Shown here: piece after piece, positions 12,576-23,853 of the stretch
How positions within the stretch are numbered: the stretch's first letter is position 1
How the letters are laid out: each line of letters opens with the position of its first letter
Origin: Zoroaster sp. YZ-2022
Lineage: Eukaryota > Echinodermata > Asteroidea > Forcipulatida > Zoroasteridae
Assembly (NCBI GenBank): GCA_029582265.1
Contig: CM055837.1
Coordinates: 20,682,967-20,746,966, forward strand
Direction of reading: 5' to 3'
Length of the DNA: 64,000 nt
The notes under the pieces: model-generated
What the model saw: the letters and a program-made list of their open reading frames with translations, nothing else
The model's database searches: none
Told to the model about the DNA's origin: nothing
Program-made: the position numbers and the translations under genes

Positions 12576-12782
12576 TTAGGTATCTTTTTGATGCGAGTCA
12601 TGTGACAACAAGCACTGTATAGTGTGGGTAAAAATACATGAAATGTTTTAGGTTTTAATTATGTCAACCCAATACTATTGAATTAAACGTTTTGTGTACT
12701 TTGATTTTATAAATTCCTTAAAAAGGTTTTAGTAATTTTCAAAGAACCAGGTCAATGAACATTTCAGTCATTCTGAAACAGG

Positions 12783-13132
12783 TTAACCCATATCCGCCTA
12801 ACCATGTAAACATACAAAAGACTGCATGTGCCTAAGCCCCCGCACAGAGATACATTGTTTTTGCATACAATCAGAAAGATTCCTTATTTAGAGAATATTA
12901 CAATCACTGACACAGACACATTATATACTGATGGAAAGAGGAGAACATGCACTTTATTATGATGTCAGACTTGTCTAATTTCATATCTATAATCATGAAA
13001 TGCAGTCATTGGAAAAACGTAGTAAATTGGAATTGGACAAAAACACGGTACGGAAAATCACGTAGGTCGGCGTTTGGAGCGTTTTACATATCTACGGGTA
13101 TTCACGTAGCTAGATCGGCGGATATGGGTTAA
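12783..13132. mobile_element. piggyBac-like MITE with TTAA flanks
   Basis: The left end is TTAACCCATATCCGCC and the right end is GGCGGATATGGGTTAA, a perfect 16-bp inverted pair 350 bp apart. If TTAA is the duplicated target, the inverted repeat proper begins CCC, which is the piggyBac pattern. The interior is non-coding. It lies just upstream of the start codon of TRIM copy 3, so it is within its likely promoter region. Confidence 0.7.
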
Positions 13133-13313
13133 AAGAACATCAGTGAATTGTAGCTAAAACGTTAAAGTATGTTGCAATATCAACTCCAAAAAAACAAACA
13201 ACCAACCTAGTGGCATAACTACGTAGCACAACATTTAGGCTTGTGCCCCTCCCCCACCCTCCCTCTCCGCCACTCAGAATCTATGAAAAACAAAAGCATG
13301 ATAACCCTTGCTT

Positions 13314-13755
13314 TAGCCCCATTCTAACGTTAGTGCCAATACACTGGACTCCCTCCGTATCCTTGGCCCTTGCGCCATATGTACAAAAATGGAGTGATCT
13401 TTCTGGTTTTTTCAACTTTTGATCTGCTAATTATTACAACCTAAAACTTAGTAATTAGATAACCTTGCCCAAGCAGACTCTTTGGGCATAAAATCCATTA
13501 TTCTGAGATATCTCACTTTCATTTTTGAAATAAAAAAAAACACTAATAAAATTTAAATTTCACCAAAATTACCGATTTCACAATAGTAAACTTTATGCCA
13601 AAAGTGTCTGCTTGGGCAAGCTTACCTAATCACAAAGTTTTAGATCGTAATTAGTTAAAAAATCAAAAGTTAAAAAATCGCTCCATTTTTGTACATGTGG
13701 TGCTAGGGCCAAGGATACGGAGGGAGTCCAGTGTATTTGCCCTAGAATGGGGCTA
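13314..13755. mobile_element. long fold-back element with about 190-bp inverted arms
   Basis: The left arm (13314 to about 13505) begins TAGCCCCATTCTA and contains ACACTGGACTCCCTCCGTAT, CCTTGGCCCT and TTGCCCAAGCAGAC. The right arm (about 13575-13755) carries the same blocks in reverse complement and ends TAGAATGGGGCTA. The flanks read CCCTTGCTT (13305-13313) and TCCTTGCTT (13756-13764), an 8-of-9 match suggesting a 9-bp target duplication. Long inverted arms plus about 9 bp points to a Mutator-like non-autonomous element; an 8-bp hAT-like duplication is the alternative. No coding capacity. Confidence 0.75.
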
Positions 13756-13764
13756 TCCTTGCTT

Positions 13765-15000
13765 GGGCCTGTAATAAAATAATTTGATTACCTCAAGTGC
13801 TCCATGAAAATCCTGCCCCCCCCTCCCGTGACCCCTATTGAACAGTAAATCGTACCTTTTTTATTTGCATCCACGGTCTCAGACAAGCTGTCAATATAAT
13901 GACGAAAATCCTTCGTCCGAAAGGGTTTTGGCAGGTGGGACTTCCCCCGATGAAAAATAAATTGTATTTACTGACTGCCGACAGAGGGCGCAAGCGCATC
14001 TGCCAAATGGATCGCAACTCGCTCGTCGTATAGATGAAATTGAGTGAAAAGCAAGCGTGTTTTAGTGTAAAGAAGATGGCGTTTAAATCATACTATCATC
14101 CTGTCATGATGAACCTGCGGAATCCCTTTCCCCACTCATAATTTTTATTGGAAATATTGTGTACATTTAGGCGCACATATTATTTTGTCAAGACGTAAAG
14201 GGAAGCCCAAATCAATTGAAATTAGTATAAGCCTTTTGTGATGACTGATGAGCAACGTCAAGTTAGAGCGCCACCAATAAGGCCGCCAGGCTTTAGTTAT
14301 TAAAGGTTGTCAATTGACTTTTCCCGACTTCCTTCAAAATATTCAACAAAACTTTTACAGGTTAAGGGACAATATCGTTAAAATCAACAAGGCATGGATT
14401 CGGAGTGCTAGTTTTAGATTAACTCATAAGAAGAAGCAACATAATAGAATTTACCATTCGTATACTTTAATGAAAATGATAATAGGCAATGAGACGACAG
14501 GAGATGGACAAGATTGACAATATTGACAACCGAATGGCAACCACTCTACAGTAAAACGTTGAGGCACTGGGGACACCAGCTCAGTTTATAACCATAGGTA
14601 TATCAAGTATCGGTATTACATTTAAAGTAAAACAACTTAGGAATCGCAATAATGAGACAAATATCAGAATGGCTCAGTCACAAATGATTATTTATTAAGA
14701 AATTAATCATACGAGAGACCTAACAACTTTGTGCCGTCCTCGCCAAAAGTTTTGCGGTGGGCACTATCATTGGGTTTACGCCCCAATCAAATAAAACAAA
14801 ATATACAATTATATCACTACAATTCTACAATGATGTCACTGCAATCCTGACATAGTTTAGCGAAGTGTTCTACCAATTCTCAATTAATTTTAAGCTAATT
14901 TACAGCCAATAATCCGATTTTATCTTTTAAAAGTAAAACATTTACCAGTTAACTAAATTAAGTAATACATATTCTTACTGTATCTATATCAAGTTGTATG
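13765..15000. other. intergenic, nothing recognised
   Basis: No coding signature, RNA gene or repeat boundary seen before the SINE at 15001. Confidence 0.4.
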
Positions 15001-15361
15001 GAGTGTCGTGGCCGAGCGTTCTAGCTTACCGGACTCAAGTTCTGGTGTTAGCAGCAGCATGTGGGTTCGAATCCCGGCCGTGACACTTGTGTCCTTGAGC
15101 AAGACACTTAACCATAATTGCTTCTCTCCACCCAGGGGTTAAATGGGTACCTGTGAGAGCAGAGTTAGTTGATTAGCCCTATATGCGCTGTAATGGCAGC
15201 AATTGAGCTGTATACTCCCCAGGGAGCTGAGATGGTTTCAGGAATGATTTATGAGCCTTATGAGCCTTATGAGCAGGGGTAATAATATGCGCCTTGAGCA
15301 CCACTCAGTTGGTGGATACGTGCGCTATATAAGTCCACACATTATTACATTATTATTATTA
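15001..15361 (+). mobile_element. tRNA-Leu-derived SINE, copy 1
   Basis: The head (15004-15088) folds like a type II tRNA: GTCGTGGCCGAGCG (A box region), the anticodon-arm text ACTCAAGTT with CAA (Leu), a variable arm, and the B box GGTTCGAATCC. The body contains GTGTCCTTGAGCAAGACAC, a purine-rich segment and GAGCTGTATACTCCCCAGGG. The tail is a (TTA)n run. The same unit occurs at 33469-33812 (minus) and 59932-60268 (plus). As a SINE it would be transcribed by RNA polymerase III and moved by a LINE partner. Confidence 0.85.
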
Positions 15362-15739
15362 TTAAGTTACTACAAAGGCCAGCAAAAATTAAATTCGTAT
15401 ATATTTAGAGCAATATGTAAAAAGAATCATACAATTAAGGGGCCTATTGAAATTCAGAAAACTAAACTAACAAATAAACAAATAGATGATATAATATTAT
15501 TATGTAATGCGCTATAAATAAAGCGTTGCAATGGTTTCTATATATCAATCATAATATACTTAAAAACAAAAATAACATATGGGAAAATTTATACAGTTTA
15601 ATTTAATTCAATTTAACTACATGTTATTTCCACAAGACTGTTAAATTACAATATGCGAAATCACAGTGGTACAGGCTATGGAGGCGTATTAAAAATATAC
15701 TACAATGATGTTTATAAGGAATAATGTAATTAACAAGAA
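15362..15739. other. spacer, nothing recognised
   Basis: AT-rich sequence between the SINE tail and the minisatellite. Confidence 0.4.
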
Positions 15740-16661
15740 AAACAAAGACAAACAAACAAAAGACACACACAGACAAACAAACAGAAGACAAAGACAAACA
15801 AACAGAAGACAAAGACAAACAAACAGAAGACACAGACAAGCAAACAAAAGACACAGACAAACAAACAGAAGACAAAGACAAACAAACAAAAGACAGACAA
15901 ACAAACAGAAGACAAACTAAACAAACAGAAGACATAGACAAACAAACAGAAGACAAAGACAAACAAACAGAACACACAGACAAACAAACAAAAGACACAG
16001 ACAAACAAACAAAAGACACAGACAAACAAACAGAAGACAAAGACAAACAAACAGAAGACAAAGACAAACAAACAGAAGACAAAGACAAACAAACAAAAGA
16101 CACAGACAAACAAACAGAAGACACAGACAAACAAACAGAAGACAAAGACAAACAAACAGAAGACACAGACAAACAAACAGAAGACAAAGACAAACAAACA
16201 GAAGACACAGACAAACAAACAGAAGACACAGACAAACAAACAAAAGACACAGACAAACAAACATAAGACAAAGACAAACAAACATAAGACACAGACAAAC
16301 AAACATAAGACACAGACATGGACGAACAGGTACAAACATAGTCTGATCAAAAAGGGTGTGATCAAACAAACAGAAGACACAGACAAACAAACAGAAGACA
16401 CAGACAAACAAACAGAAGACACAGACAAACAAACAGAAGACAAAGACAAACAACAGAAGACACAGACAAACAAACAGAAGACAAAGACAAACAAACAGAA
16501 GACACAGACAAACAAACAGAAGACACAGACAAACAAACAAAAGACACAGACAAACAAACATAAGACAAAGACAAACAAACATAAGACACAGACAAACAAA
16601 CATAAGACACAGACATGGACGAACAGGTACAAACATAGTCTGATCAAAAAGGGTGTGATCA
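15740..16661. repeat. 21-bp minisatellite with a segmental duplication
   Basis: Unit GACAAACAAACAGAAGACAC plus one base, period 21, with alternating ACAGAC/AAAGAC and CAGAAG/CAAAAG/CATAAG variants. Because 21 is a multiple of three, all minus-strand frames stay open and read as a heptad such as VCLSVSS; these are not genes. A 49-bp non-repeat block containing TGGACGAACAGGTACAAACA and ending near GGGTGTGATCAAA occurs twice, at 16317-16365 and 16613-16661, so about 296 bp (array piece plus block) has been duplicated. Confidence 0.92.
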
Positions 16662-17404
16662 AAATTAAAAAGACTGTTAAAAACAACTTTCATTATGAAT
16701 GCGTCTTTGTGTTGATTTATTAACAAATGTTTTGAAATAAACGTGTTTTGGTCTTCATAAATTGTTATACTCCCACAAACTTGTTTTATATACACTTTTA
16801 TCTTTGTGTCTAAATTCTTTAAAGCACAAACTTTTATTTATTTTTTGTTGGTACAAAAATGTTTTTAAATAAAAACTTAAAAAAACATGTAGTTTTTGTG
16901 TAGGCCCTACTCGTAATGAATACAATTGGACCACATATGAGAAAATGCAACATTTCATTTACAGTTGTATATCTCTACATAGGCCTATTGGTGGAAATTT
17001 AATTAGGTTTGTATTCCGTTAAAACATAATATAAATATTAACATGACAACACTTCAGTCAAATATATTTCAAGGGATGTGTAATAATCAACTTAGGTTTT
17101 ATGTAGGTCCTAAAACGTTTAATTCTTGTAAAATATTTACTTTATTTAAAACGTTTACTTCATTACACAACACAACTGAAATGTGGAAACCCAGATAAGG
17201 TTTTTGTTTCCATTGATGATAATAATTATATCATTATATCACTTTATCATTTCACTATAAATGACGGTCACATTATTACTCTAGTCATGTTCCCAGACAC
17301 ACATGGAATCCAACATCCTTAAGCTTTTCCCGAATTCCCTCAAAATATTCAACGCAAATATTATACAGAATCATATGCGATTTTAGCTCTTTATTGTGGG
17401 TAGG
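16662..17404. other. AT-rich spacer
   Basis: No gene recognised; lies on the 3' side of TRIM copy 4. Confidence 0.4.
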
Positions 17405-18166
17405 TCATTTCTCTAGAGATGACTCGCGCTCTAATTTAATTGCCTCTAAAGCAAGATTGTTTTCGTCATCATTATCATGAGCAGGCTTGGTCAGTAATTT
17501 GCCGAAGCTGATGTCGTCATCACTTTTGTCTGGCTTGAATTGCATAAAAGACACATCAGAATCGATATTGGGAATAGAATACTCATTTAATAAATCTTTC
17601 CTCAACGCAGAATACTTTTGGAGGAAATCACGGTTGCTTTTAATTTTGACTGCATACTTCGATCTTTCTAAGACCCTTTCCACATCTTGTTTCATAGAGG
17701 CAAGAGACTTTGTGTTTGCATAAAAAATGCCCTCTCTTTCCTTCTCTATTTCACTTATTTCGTCGATGTACTGTGATTTCGTATCAATGCATTTTTGAAC
17801 TTTCTGCTTGCTTCGATCGGCTATCTTTTGTTTGCTATCATCTGAAGCTGTTTTGAAGACTTGCTTCAGTTTTGAAATATTTTCAAAAGCCTGTTCAATT
17901 TTTTCAAGAGAATTCTTGTATTTTTGAACATGATCACTGACGGATTGTCGCACTTTTTCAGTTATCACACTATCTATATCGTCTACTTTGTGCTCACTGT
18001 GACTTTTCTTGTAACAGATAACGCACATTACATCACTGCAGGTCTCACAGTAAAGGTAACATTTCTTTTCTGGATGGATGCTGCAAATAATCGGTTGCTT
18101 ATCCGTTTGTCGAACCAGTTTTTCTGTGCTTGGCATGTCCAACGCACTTCGTTTCCTTTTTGACAT
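17405..18166 (-). CDS. RING-less TRIM-like protein, copy 4
   Basis: Encodes 253 residues. The chain opens with a basic stretch (MSKRKRS) that could serve as a nuclear signal and then goes straight to a B-box 2 at about 27-60 (ICSIHPEKKCYLYCETC, then CVICYKKSHSEH). A long coiled coil follows at about 65-175. Near the end come the family motifs PNIDSDVSFMQFKP and DDISFGKLLTKPAHDNDDENN. There is no RING upstream in the same frame and no propeller after it, so it could act by dimerising with, or competing against, the full-length paralogues rather than as a ligase; that is inference. The start ATG at 18166 is the first in frame, with an in-frame stop not far upstream. It is the most divergent of the copies in the B-box. 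Confidence 0.78.
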   Translation of the reverse strand: MSKRKRSALDMPSTEKLVRQTDKQPIICSIHPEKKCYLYCETCSDVMCVICYKKSHSEHKVDDIDSVITEKVRQSVSDHVQKYKNSLEKIEQAFENISKLKQVFKTASDDSKQKIADRSKQKVQKCIDTKSQYIDEISEIEKEREGIFYANTKSLASMKQDVERVLERSKYAVKIKSNRDFLQKYSALRKDLLNEYSIPNIDSDVSFMQFKPDKSDDDISFGKLLTKPAHDNDDENNLALEAIKLERESSLEK

Positions 18167-18567
18167 ATTGAAAATAGATTACCTCTCTCGGAAAGTAATT
18201 GTCAATGATGGAAGTAATTGTTACAAAAGGTGAGATAACAGGGAAGAGTCGTAGGGTGGGTAAACAATTATGGATGACTTAATCCTTCTGGCGCTGATTG
18301 GTCTTACAGCATACACTGCCTGATCTGTACATTTGTGAACAAACAACAAAACAATACATAATGGCAATGTTTCATATAATATACAAAATATAATTATTTT
18401 ATTTATGAATAATTGATCAACGTGGACTTTTTGTACATGCAGTGAATACATACAATATAAATTGATTAAAATAATGTTAATAATTATTAGGGAAAGTAAG
18501 GCAGCCATAAGAGTTTTTTTTTAAAATAATAATTATACGCGTGCATACAGCTTTATAAAGAGAAACA
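18167..18567. other. 5' side of TRIM copy 4
   Basis: Promoter side of copy 4. AT-rich; no RING-coding remnant seen. Confidence 0.35.
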
Positions 18568-18687
18568 TAATATACATTATATTATAATATACATTATATT
18601 ATAATATACATTATATTATAATATACATTATATTATAATATACATTATATTATAATATACATTATATTATAATATACATTATATTAT
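18568..18687. repeat. 17-bp AT satellite
   Basis: About seven copies of a 17-bp unit, ATATACATTATATTATA, nearly identical. The unit is close to self-complementary. Confidence 0.95.
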
Positions 18688-19658
18688 ATTGGAATGAACA
18701 AATGTATTTTATTATGTACCCGTCAGTGGTTTTATTCGACTATCCATTACATCTGTACATGTACATAGGGATGTCTATGTTGGCTAGTGAAAGCAGCAGT
18801 TAAAAAGTTATTTCTGTTCCATTCGTATTTTCGTTTATTGTCAAATCCACCTATGAACATAACAATATCCCAACCTATTCTGGACCCTCAAATTTAATGC
18901 GTGGTAACAAATAGGTCATACAAAGAACATACTTCTGCTATAGCCCTTGTGTAAAATGTCATAGTCATACATAAACAGATTTACAGAAAGAAAAAAAATA
19001 CACACCGTACTGTGGGTCTCACTGCAAACCTGTAATCTCAGACAATTATGATGTTCCTTCGTGACAGGCTGACGACCATAACTTGTCGAAATTTTTTCCA
19101 GGAAGAATGACAAAATCTAAACAAAAATTTAACTTTCAGAGTTGGCTGGTTGATCCACTGCCCCTTTACCTCCACATAATTATATCAATGTTCATAGAAC
19201 TATTGCGCAGGTTTGATTTGTGTCTAGCTAGAGCTGTTCTTGGTATTGTATTGGGAAATCCCCATAGCACGAAATATAAGTTTTCATTTACATATCTTCT
19301 TTATTGTTCACTGAACCTTGAAACATGTTGAAGCTTATTTGTATTATTGCAGACCTGGTGGGCTGTATAACTCGTACAAAAATGTATTCAAAATTGTGCA
19401 ACAATGTGCGAGTTTGCTGTGCTAGTCCTGGTTAGCTTCAGTCAGACGGTTGTTTTCGATGTGTTTATTTGTTTCTTTGTTTATTTTGGTTTTTATTTTT
19501 GCCTACCAGTTTTGACAAACTTTCGCGACGTCACGACCACGTGATCAATATACAAGTTAGCCTTATGATTAAGATTACCGAGTGCTATGTGAAAGAATCT
19601 ATAAAAACAAATAATGTCTGTTTTTATGATACACACATTGCTCCTATAACAATGCTTA
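18688..19658. other. spacer, nothing recognised
   Basis: No coding or repeat signature between the two tandem arrays. Confidence 0.4.
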
Positions 19659-20535
19659 ATATGCATCTAAAATACAGAGTATATGCATCTAAAATACAGT
19701 ATATGCATCTACAATACAGAGTATATGCATCTAAAATACAGAGTATATGCATCTAAAATACAGAGTATATGCATCTAAAATACAGTATATGCATCTAAAA
19801 TACAGAGTATATGCATCTAAAATACAGAGTATATGCATCTAAAATACAGAGTATATGCATCTAAAATACAGAGTATATGCATCTAAAATACAGAGTATAT
19901 GCATCTAAAATATAGAGTATATGCATCTAAAATACAGTATAGGGCCTGTGCATCTAAAATACAGAGTATATGCATCTAAAATACAGAGTATATGCATCTA
20001 AAATACAGAGTATATGCATCTAAAATACAGTATATGCATCTAAAATACAGAGTATATGCATCTAAAATACAGTATATGCATCTAAAATACAGAGTATATG
20101 CATCTAAAATACAGTATATGCATCTAAAATACAGAGTATATGCATCTAAAATACAGAGTATATGCATCTAAAATACAGAGTATATGCATCTAAAATACAG
20201 AGTATATGCATCTAAAATACAGAGTATATGCATCTAAAATATAGAGTATATGCATCTAAAATACAGAGTATATGCATCTAAAATATAGAGTATATGCATC
20301 TAAAATATAGAGTATATGCATCTAAAATATAGAGTATATGCATCTAAAATACAGAGTATATGCATCTAAAATATAGAGTATATGCATCTAAAATATAGAG
20401 TATATGCATCTAAAATACAGAGTATATGCATCTAAAATATAGAGTATATGCATCTAAAATACAGTATAGGGCCTGTGCATCTAAAATACAGAGTATATGC
20501 ATCTAAAATACAGAGTATATGCATCTAAAATACAT
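19659..20535. repeat. 22/20-bp minisatellite (TATGCATCTAAAATACAGAG)
   Basis: About 40 copies of TATGCATCTAAAATACAGAGTA (22 bp), mixed with a 20-bp form lacking GA and a T variant (AAATATAG). An unusual junction containing AGGGCCTGTGCATC occurs twice, at 19941 and 20468, 527 bp apart, showing a higher-order duplication of half the array. Confidence 0.95.
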
Positions 20536-20626
20536 GCTTAAAACCTCTTGGTGCGGGTATATGTCTACAATAATCTACAATATCAAGATAAACCGTATTG
20601 CAATGGCACAAAAAAACACGTGCAAA

Positions 20627-20846
20627 TTATGCACAAACTGATTCGTGGCAAATCGGTAAAATAAATGGATCAGGAATACGACAAAGAATAACACTGAACA
20701 CTATAGTGTTGCTGTTGATCATAGAATCAACAAGGACAGAATTGGTGGATGCAGGGGTGACGGATAGGGACATTATGTGGCCCAAATTTGGATCAAATGT
20801 ACCCCCATTAAGCCACTCTGGAATCGCTCCTGAATGATAATGCCAT
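20627..20846 (-). CDS. candidate exon 2 of TRIM copy 5 (one propeller blade)
   Basis: On the minus strand a strong acceptor, CTTTCCTTTCAG, precedes 20846. The first base completes the codon left open by the phase-2 donor of exon 1 at 26250, and the frame then runs about 72 codons to a stop. The stretch DPNLGHIMSLSVTP followed by STNSVLVDSMINS matches the blade pattern of copy 2 (PNPNR, DVSISAINQHVIVVDD) in order and spacing. After that the similarity fades. The 5.4-kb intron would contain the Tx1 LINE and tRNA-like repeats. This may be a real short exon or the eroded first piece of a lost propeller; phase agreement and acceptor quality favour a genuine former exon. Confidence 0.4.
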
Positions 20847-21462
20847 CTGAAAGGAAAGTGTATGACGCAACATTTAGGGAAGTTGCCTTGCCTTGCAAAA
20901 AACACTGAGGAATATTTGAGTCATTTTCTGTGTACATTTGGTTCATTTCCTGATCTTGTTTGTAGATGAAGTATTTTGACCTGATATCCTCTTTTATCAC
21001 GCCCCGCGCATTATACACTTTCCCCCTCCCCACCCACTTCAGTCACCCTGAATCCGTCCAGTCCCTATGTTGCATTTCAGCTCGTTTGTTTTGGGTGGTC
21101 AGATCGTTGTCTGGCTCTCTTTAGGGAATTCTCACTTCTCTTCCATCGCTGTTTTTCCCTAGAAACAGAAAATATTTTATTAAATTTGTGTTTAATGGTC
21201 CTGTGCTAGCCTGCTAGTAAATAAGTAAAACTCCGTGCTCAAGCCTACTTTATCGCCAAAACCGATACTCCAAAACATTAAATCATCTTTTCAAATTACA
21301 CTTTCAAAAGTTCAAATTAATTTTGGTATGTCGACATAAAACAAATAAACCTTTCAAAATTCGTTTTTTTAAATACGCGTCTAAAGGTATTTCAGTTTTC
21401 CGAAAGCTGAGGCCATCCTCCCGATTTAATTTATATATATTTTATATATATTTTATATATAA
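20847..21462. other. inferred intron of TRIM copy 5, unique part
   Basis: No gene or repeat boundary seen. Would be intronic if the copy 5 model is right. Confidence 0.3.
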
Positions 21463-21945
21463 TCTATTGCTCTATGGGGCCAGGTCAGAGGCCAAACCAT
21501 ATCTGCCGAGTAGCTAGGGATCAAGCCCCGGTCAGATGCAAACAACCCGGGTAACGGCAGTAGCGGGGATCACACAATTAACAGGACACAAGCCTTTTAT
21601 GTGGTTGTACACAAAGTAGATGTATATGGAGAAACTGACCTGAAATATTATAAACGGGTAGCGAGCAAAGAAAAATAGGCTGATGCCGGACTCGAGCCCG
21701 CGACCTCTCGATTACCATACGAGCGCTCTACCAACTGAGGTAACCAGCCCCTATGTTGGTGGGCGGTCCACTTATGCTAATTATCTTTTGCTCTATGGGG
21801 CCAGGTCAGAGGCCAAACCATATCTGCCGAGTAGCCAGGGATCAAGCCCCGGTTTGATGCAAACAACCCGGGTAACGGCAGTAGCGGGGATCACACAATT
21901 AACGGGACACAAGCCTTTCATGTGGTTGTACACAAGCTGGAGCCT
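21463..21945. repeat. tandem 1.5 copies of a tRNA-containing repeat
   Basis: A unit of about 320 bp starts GCTCTATGGGGCCAGGTCAG, runs through AACGGCAGTAGCGGGGATC and TTATGTGGTTGTACACAAAG to a tRNA-like segment, and restarts at about 21790. The second copy is partial and ends where the LINE begins. A third copy, cut at a different point of the cycle, is at 31836-32162. The different cut points suggest a family that exists as tandem or circular units. Confidence 0.75.
21678..21749 (-). tRNA. tRNA-like sequence (pseudo-tRNA in repeat)
   Basis: The minus strand reads GGCTGGTTACCTCAGTTGGT onward to a GGCTCGAGTCC B box and GCATCAGCC. Seven acceptor pairs can be drawn (GGCTGGT with ATCAGCC, including wobble). 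The anticodon loop is ACGGTAA-like with C or T differences, giving GGT (Thr) at the anticodon place but lacking the invariant U33. Probably a repeat-borne pseudo-tRNA, not a working gene. Confidence 0.45.
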
Positions 21946-21985
21946 ATGGCCCCATACCCCTTTTTCCTCTCCTTCCAATTCTCGT

Positions 21986-22606
21986 GGCTCTGGGGTCACT
22001 ACACTTATCAACAATAAAAATTTAGAAATTCTTTCCTCATGTAATATTTTTGAAGGCCATGTGCTTTATACTAAAATTAAATTTAATGAAACCCTTTTCC
22101 ACATCTACAATTTTTTAGTACCCCAGAGCGACCCTCTTGCTTTTGAAGTCTTTAACTCTTTTTCTAAACATTTATCTTCTTGTAACAGTAACGGTGTCGT
22201 TGTGGTCGGAGGTGACTTCAACTGCACGGAAAATCCTGTATTGGATCGTCTGCATGCGCCCACCGAGCGTAGATCCAGAGTCGCAGCAGCTCTCAAGGAA
22301 ACTGTAGGTGCACTCTCTCTGTGTGATGTTTGGCGTAGACTGAATCCCCAGAAACAACAATTTACCTGGCTGCGGAACAACCCCTCCAGGGATTGTGGCG
22401 TTTCCAAAGCCAGGTTAGATCGTTTGTATCTTCATCCTGATATTTTATCCTCTATTCATTTATGCAAAATAACACCCTGTTCTCTCTCTGATCACTCCGC
22501 CATTTCTTTAAAAATTCAACTACCCTCGGCTAATTTCCGGGGTAGCGCCTACTGGCATTTTAATAATTCACTTCTTCAGGATGAAGCATATACAAACAAA
22601 TTGTAA
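21986..22606 (+). pseudogene. LINE endonuclease domain remnant
   Basis: The apurinic-type endonuclease part of the LINE ORF2. Visible family motifs are VVVVGGDFNC (GDFN), WRRLNPQKQQFTWLR, LDRLYLH and CSLSDHSAI (SDH catalytic motif). The N-terminal third, with the first catalytic Asn and Glu, is absent. The frame closes at 22606 and the homologous reading continues in another frame, with CFWGEWRQKQSDFP and SWWDFGKSHIK just downstream, so a one-base shift is present near 22605. Confidence 0.85.
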
Positions 22607-22607
22607 C

Positions 22608-23853
22608 TTGTTTCTGGGGAGAATGGCGTCAAAAACAGTCCGATTTCCCCAATTTAAATTCTTGGTGGGACTTTGGCAAGTCCCACATCAAATCTATTAC
22701 TCAAAAACTTTCTTTAAAAATTGCTTCCGAGAAACGTGGAGCTCTTTTTCAAATAAATCGGACTATTGACGACCTTCAGTCTGCGCCAGAAATCACACCA
22801 GAGACAAGGCAGGTCCTTCTTGAACAAAAACAAAAACTAAACTCTATTCTAAAAAATCGAGCGCAGGGCGCCATCATCAGGTCGATATTTAAACACGTTA
22901 GCGAGGTAGATACATGTACCTCATCTTCATATTTTTTTAATCTTGAAAAATCAAAATCTCGTTCTAAAACTATCTCCAGAATCCGCTTGGATTCTGGAGA
23001 AATTACTCAAAAAAATTCTCTTATAAAAGCTCATGTTTCAAACTTCTATAAAAACCTTTACTCTAAAGACTCGACCGATGAGGGCGCCCGCGAAAACATT
23101 TTAAGGGACCTGCCTCGTCTTGATCCTCTAGAGGCAGAGGACCTGGAGCGTCCTCTGTCTCTAGAGGAATTAGAAATAGCTGTTGGCCAACTTGGCAAGG
23201 ATAAAACGCCCGGCCTGGACGGCCTGTCCGGTGAATTCTATCAAACTTTTTGGCATATTCTAAAAAACGATCTACTTTCTGTCTTAAATTATTCTTTTCT
23301 CACCGGCGGGCTTCCTCGTTCGTTCAGGAGGGCGGTAATTACTCTTTTACCCAAGAAGGGAGATCTGGCCGACATAGCCAATTGGCGGCCAATCTCCCTT
23401 CTAAACAATGATTACAAAATCCTTGCAAGGTTGCTCGCTAACAGACTGAAAGAGTGCATCGGCAGCGTCGTAGGTGAGGATCAGACCTACTGCGTCCCTG
23501 GACGCTCAATCCATGACAACGTAGGTCTGATAAGGGACATCATTGACTATGCCAATGAAAATGATGTCCCTTTAGCCGTGGTCAACCTCGATCAGCAAAA
23601 AGCGTTCGATAAAGTTGATCGCGACTACCTCTTCGACACCATGAGAGCTATGGGCTTCGGAGACCTTTTCCTCGACTATATAAAAATCCTGTACGGCGGT
23701 TCCGAGAGTTTAGTCAAAATCTGCGGTTCTCTGACGGCCCCCTTCTCAGTTGAGAAGGGCATCCGTCAGGGCTGCCCACTCTCGGGACTGCTGTACTCGA
23801 TTGCTATTGAGGGGCGAAGTCAGGGACGACGGTTTCCGAATGCCCGGAGCTGA
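22608..23853 (+). pseudogene. LINE reverse transcriptase domain
   Basis: Reads from the linker through KDKTPGLDGLSGEFYQTFW, WRPISLLNNDYKI, AVVNLDQQKAFDKVD (first catalytic Asp region) and GIRQGCPLSGLLYS. It loses frame immediately after the SIAIE motif. The catalytic box AYADD, in SCSVSAYADDVSVL, is found in the next frame at about 23860-23910. This order and wording are those of Tx1-clade L1 elements. Inactive because of the frameshift. Confidence 0.88.

Noticed and set aside
15004..15088. Functional tRNA-Leu gene
   Set aside because: The head is joined to a conserved SINE body and recurs with the same body elsewhere; no terminator directly after the tRNA part.
15624..16795. Long minus-strand frames of 230-320 codons (VCLSVSS heptads)
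   Set aside because: They follow a 21-bp minisatellite that keeps every frame open; composition is repeat-driven with no flanking coding signal.
19659..20535. CRISPR-like array
   Set aside because: Units are contiguous with no spacers, in a eukaryotic context; it is a minisatellite. The same applies to the 35-bp and 113-bp arrays.
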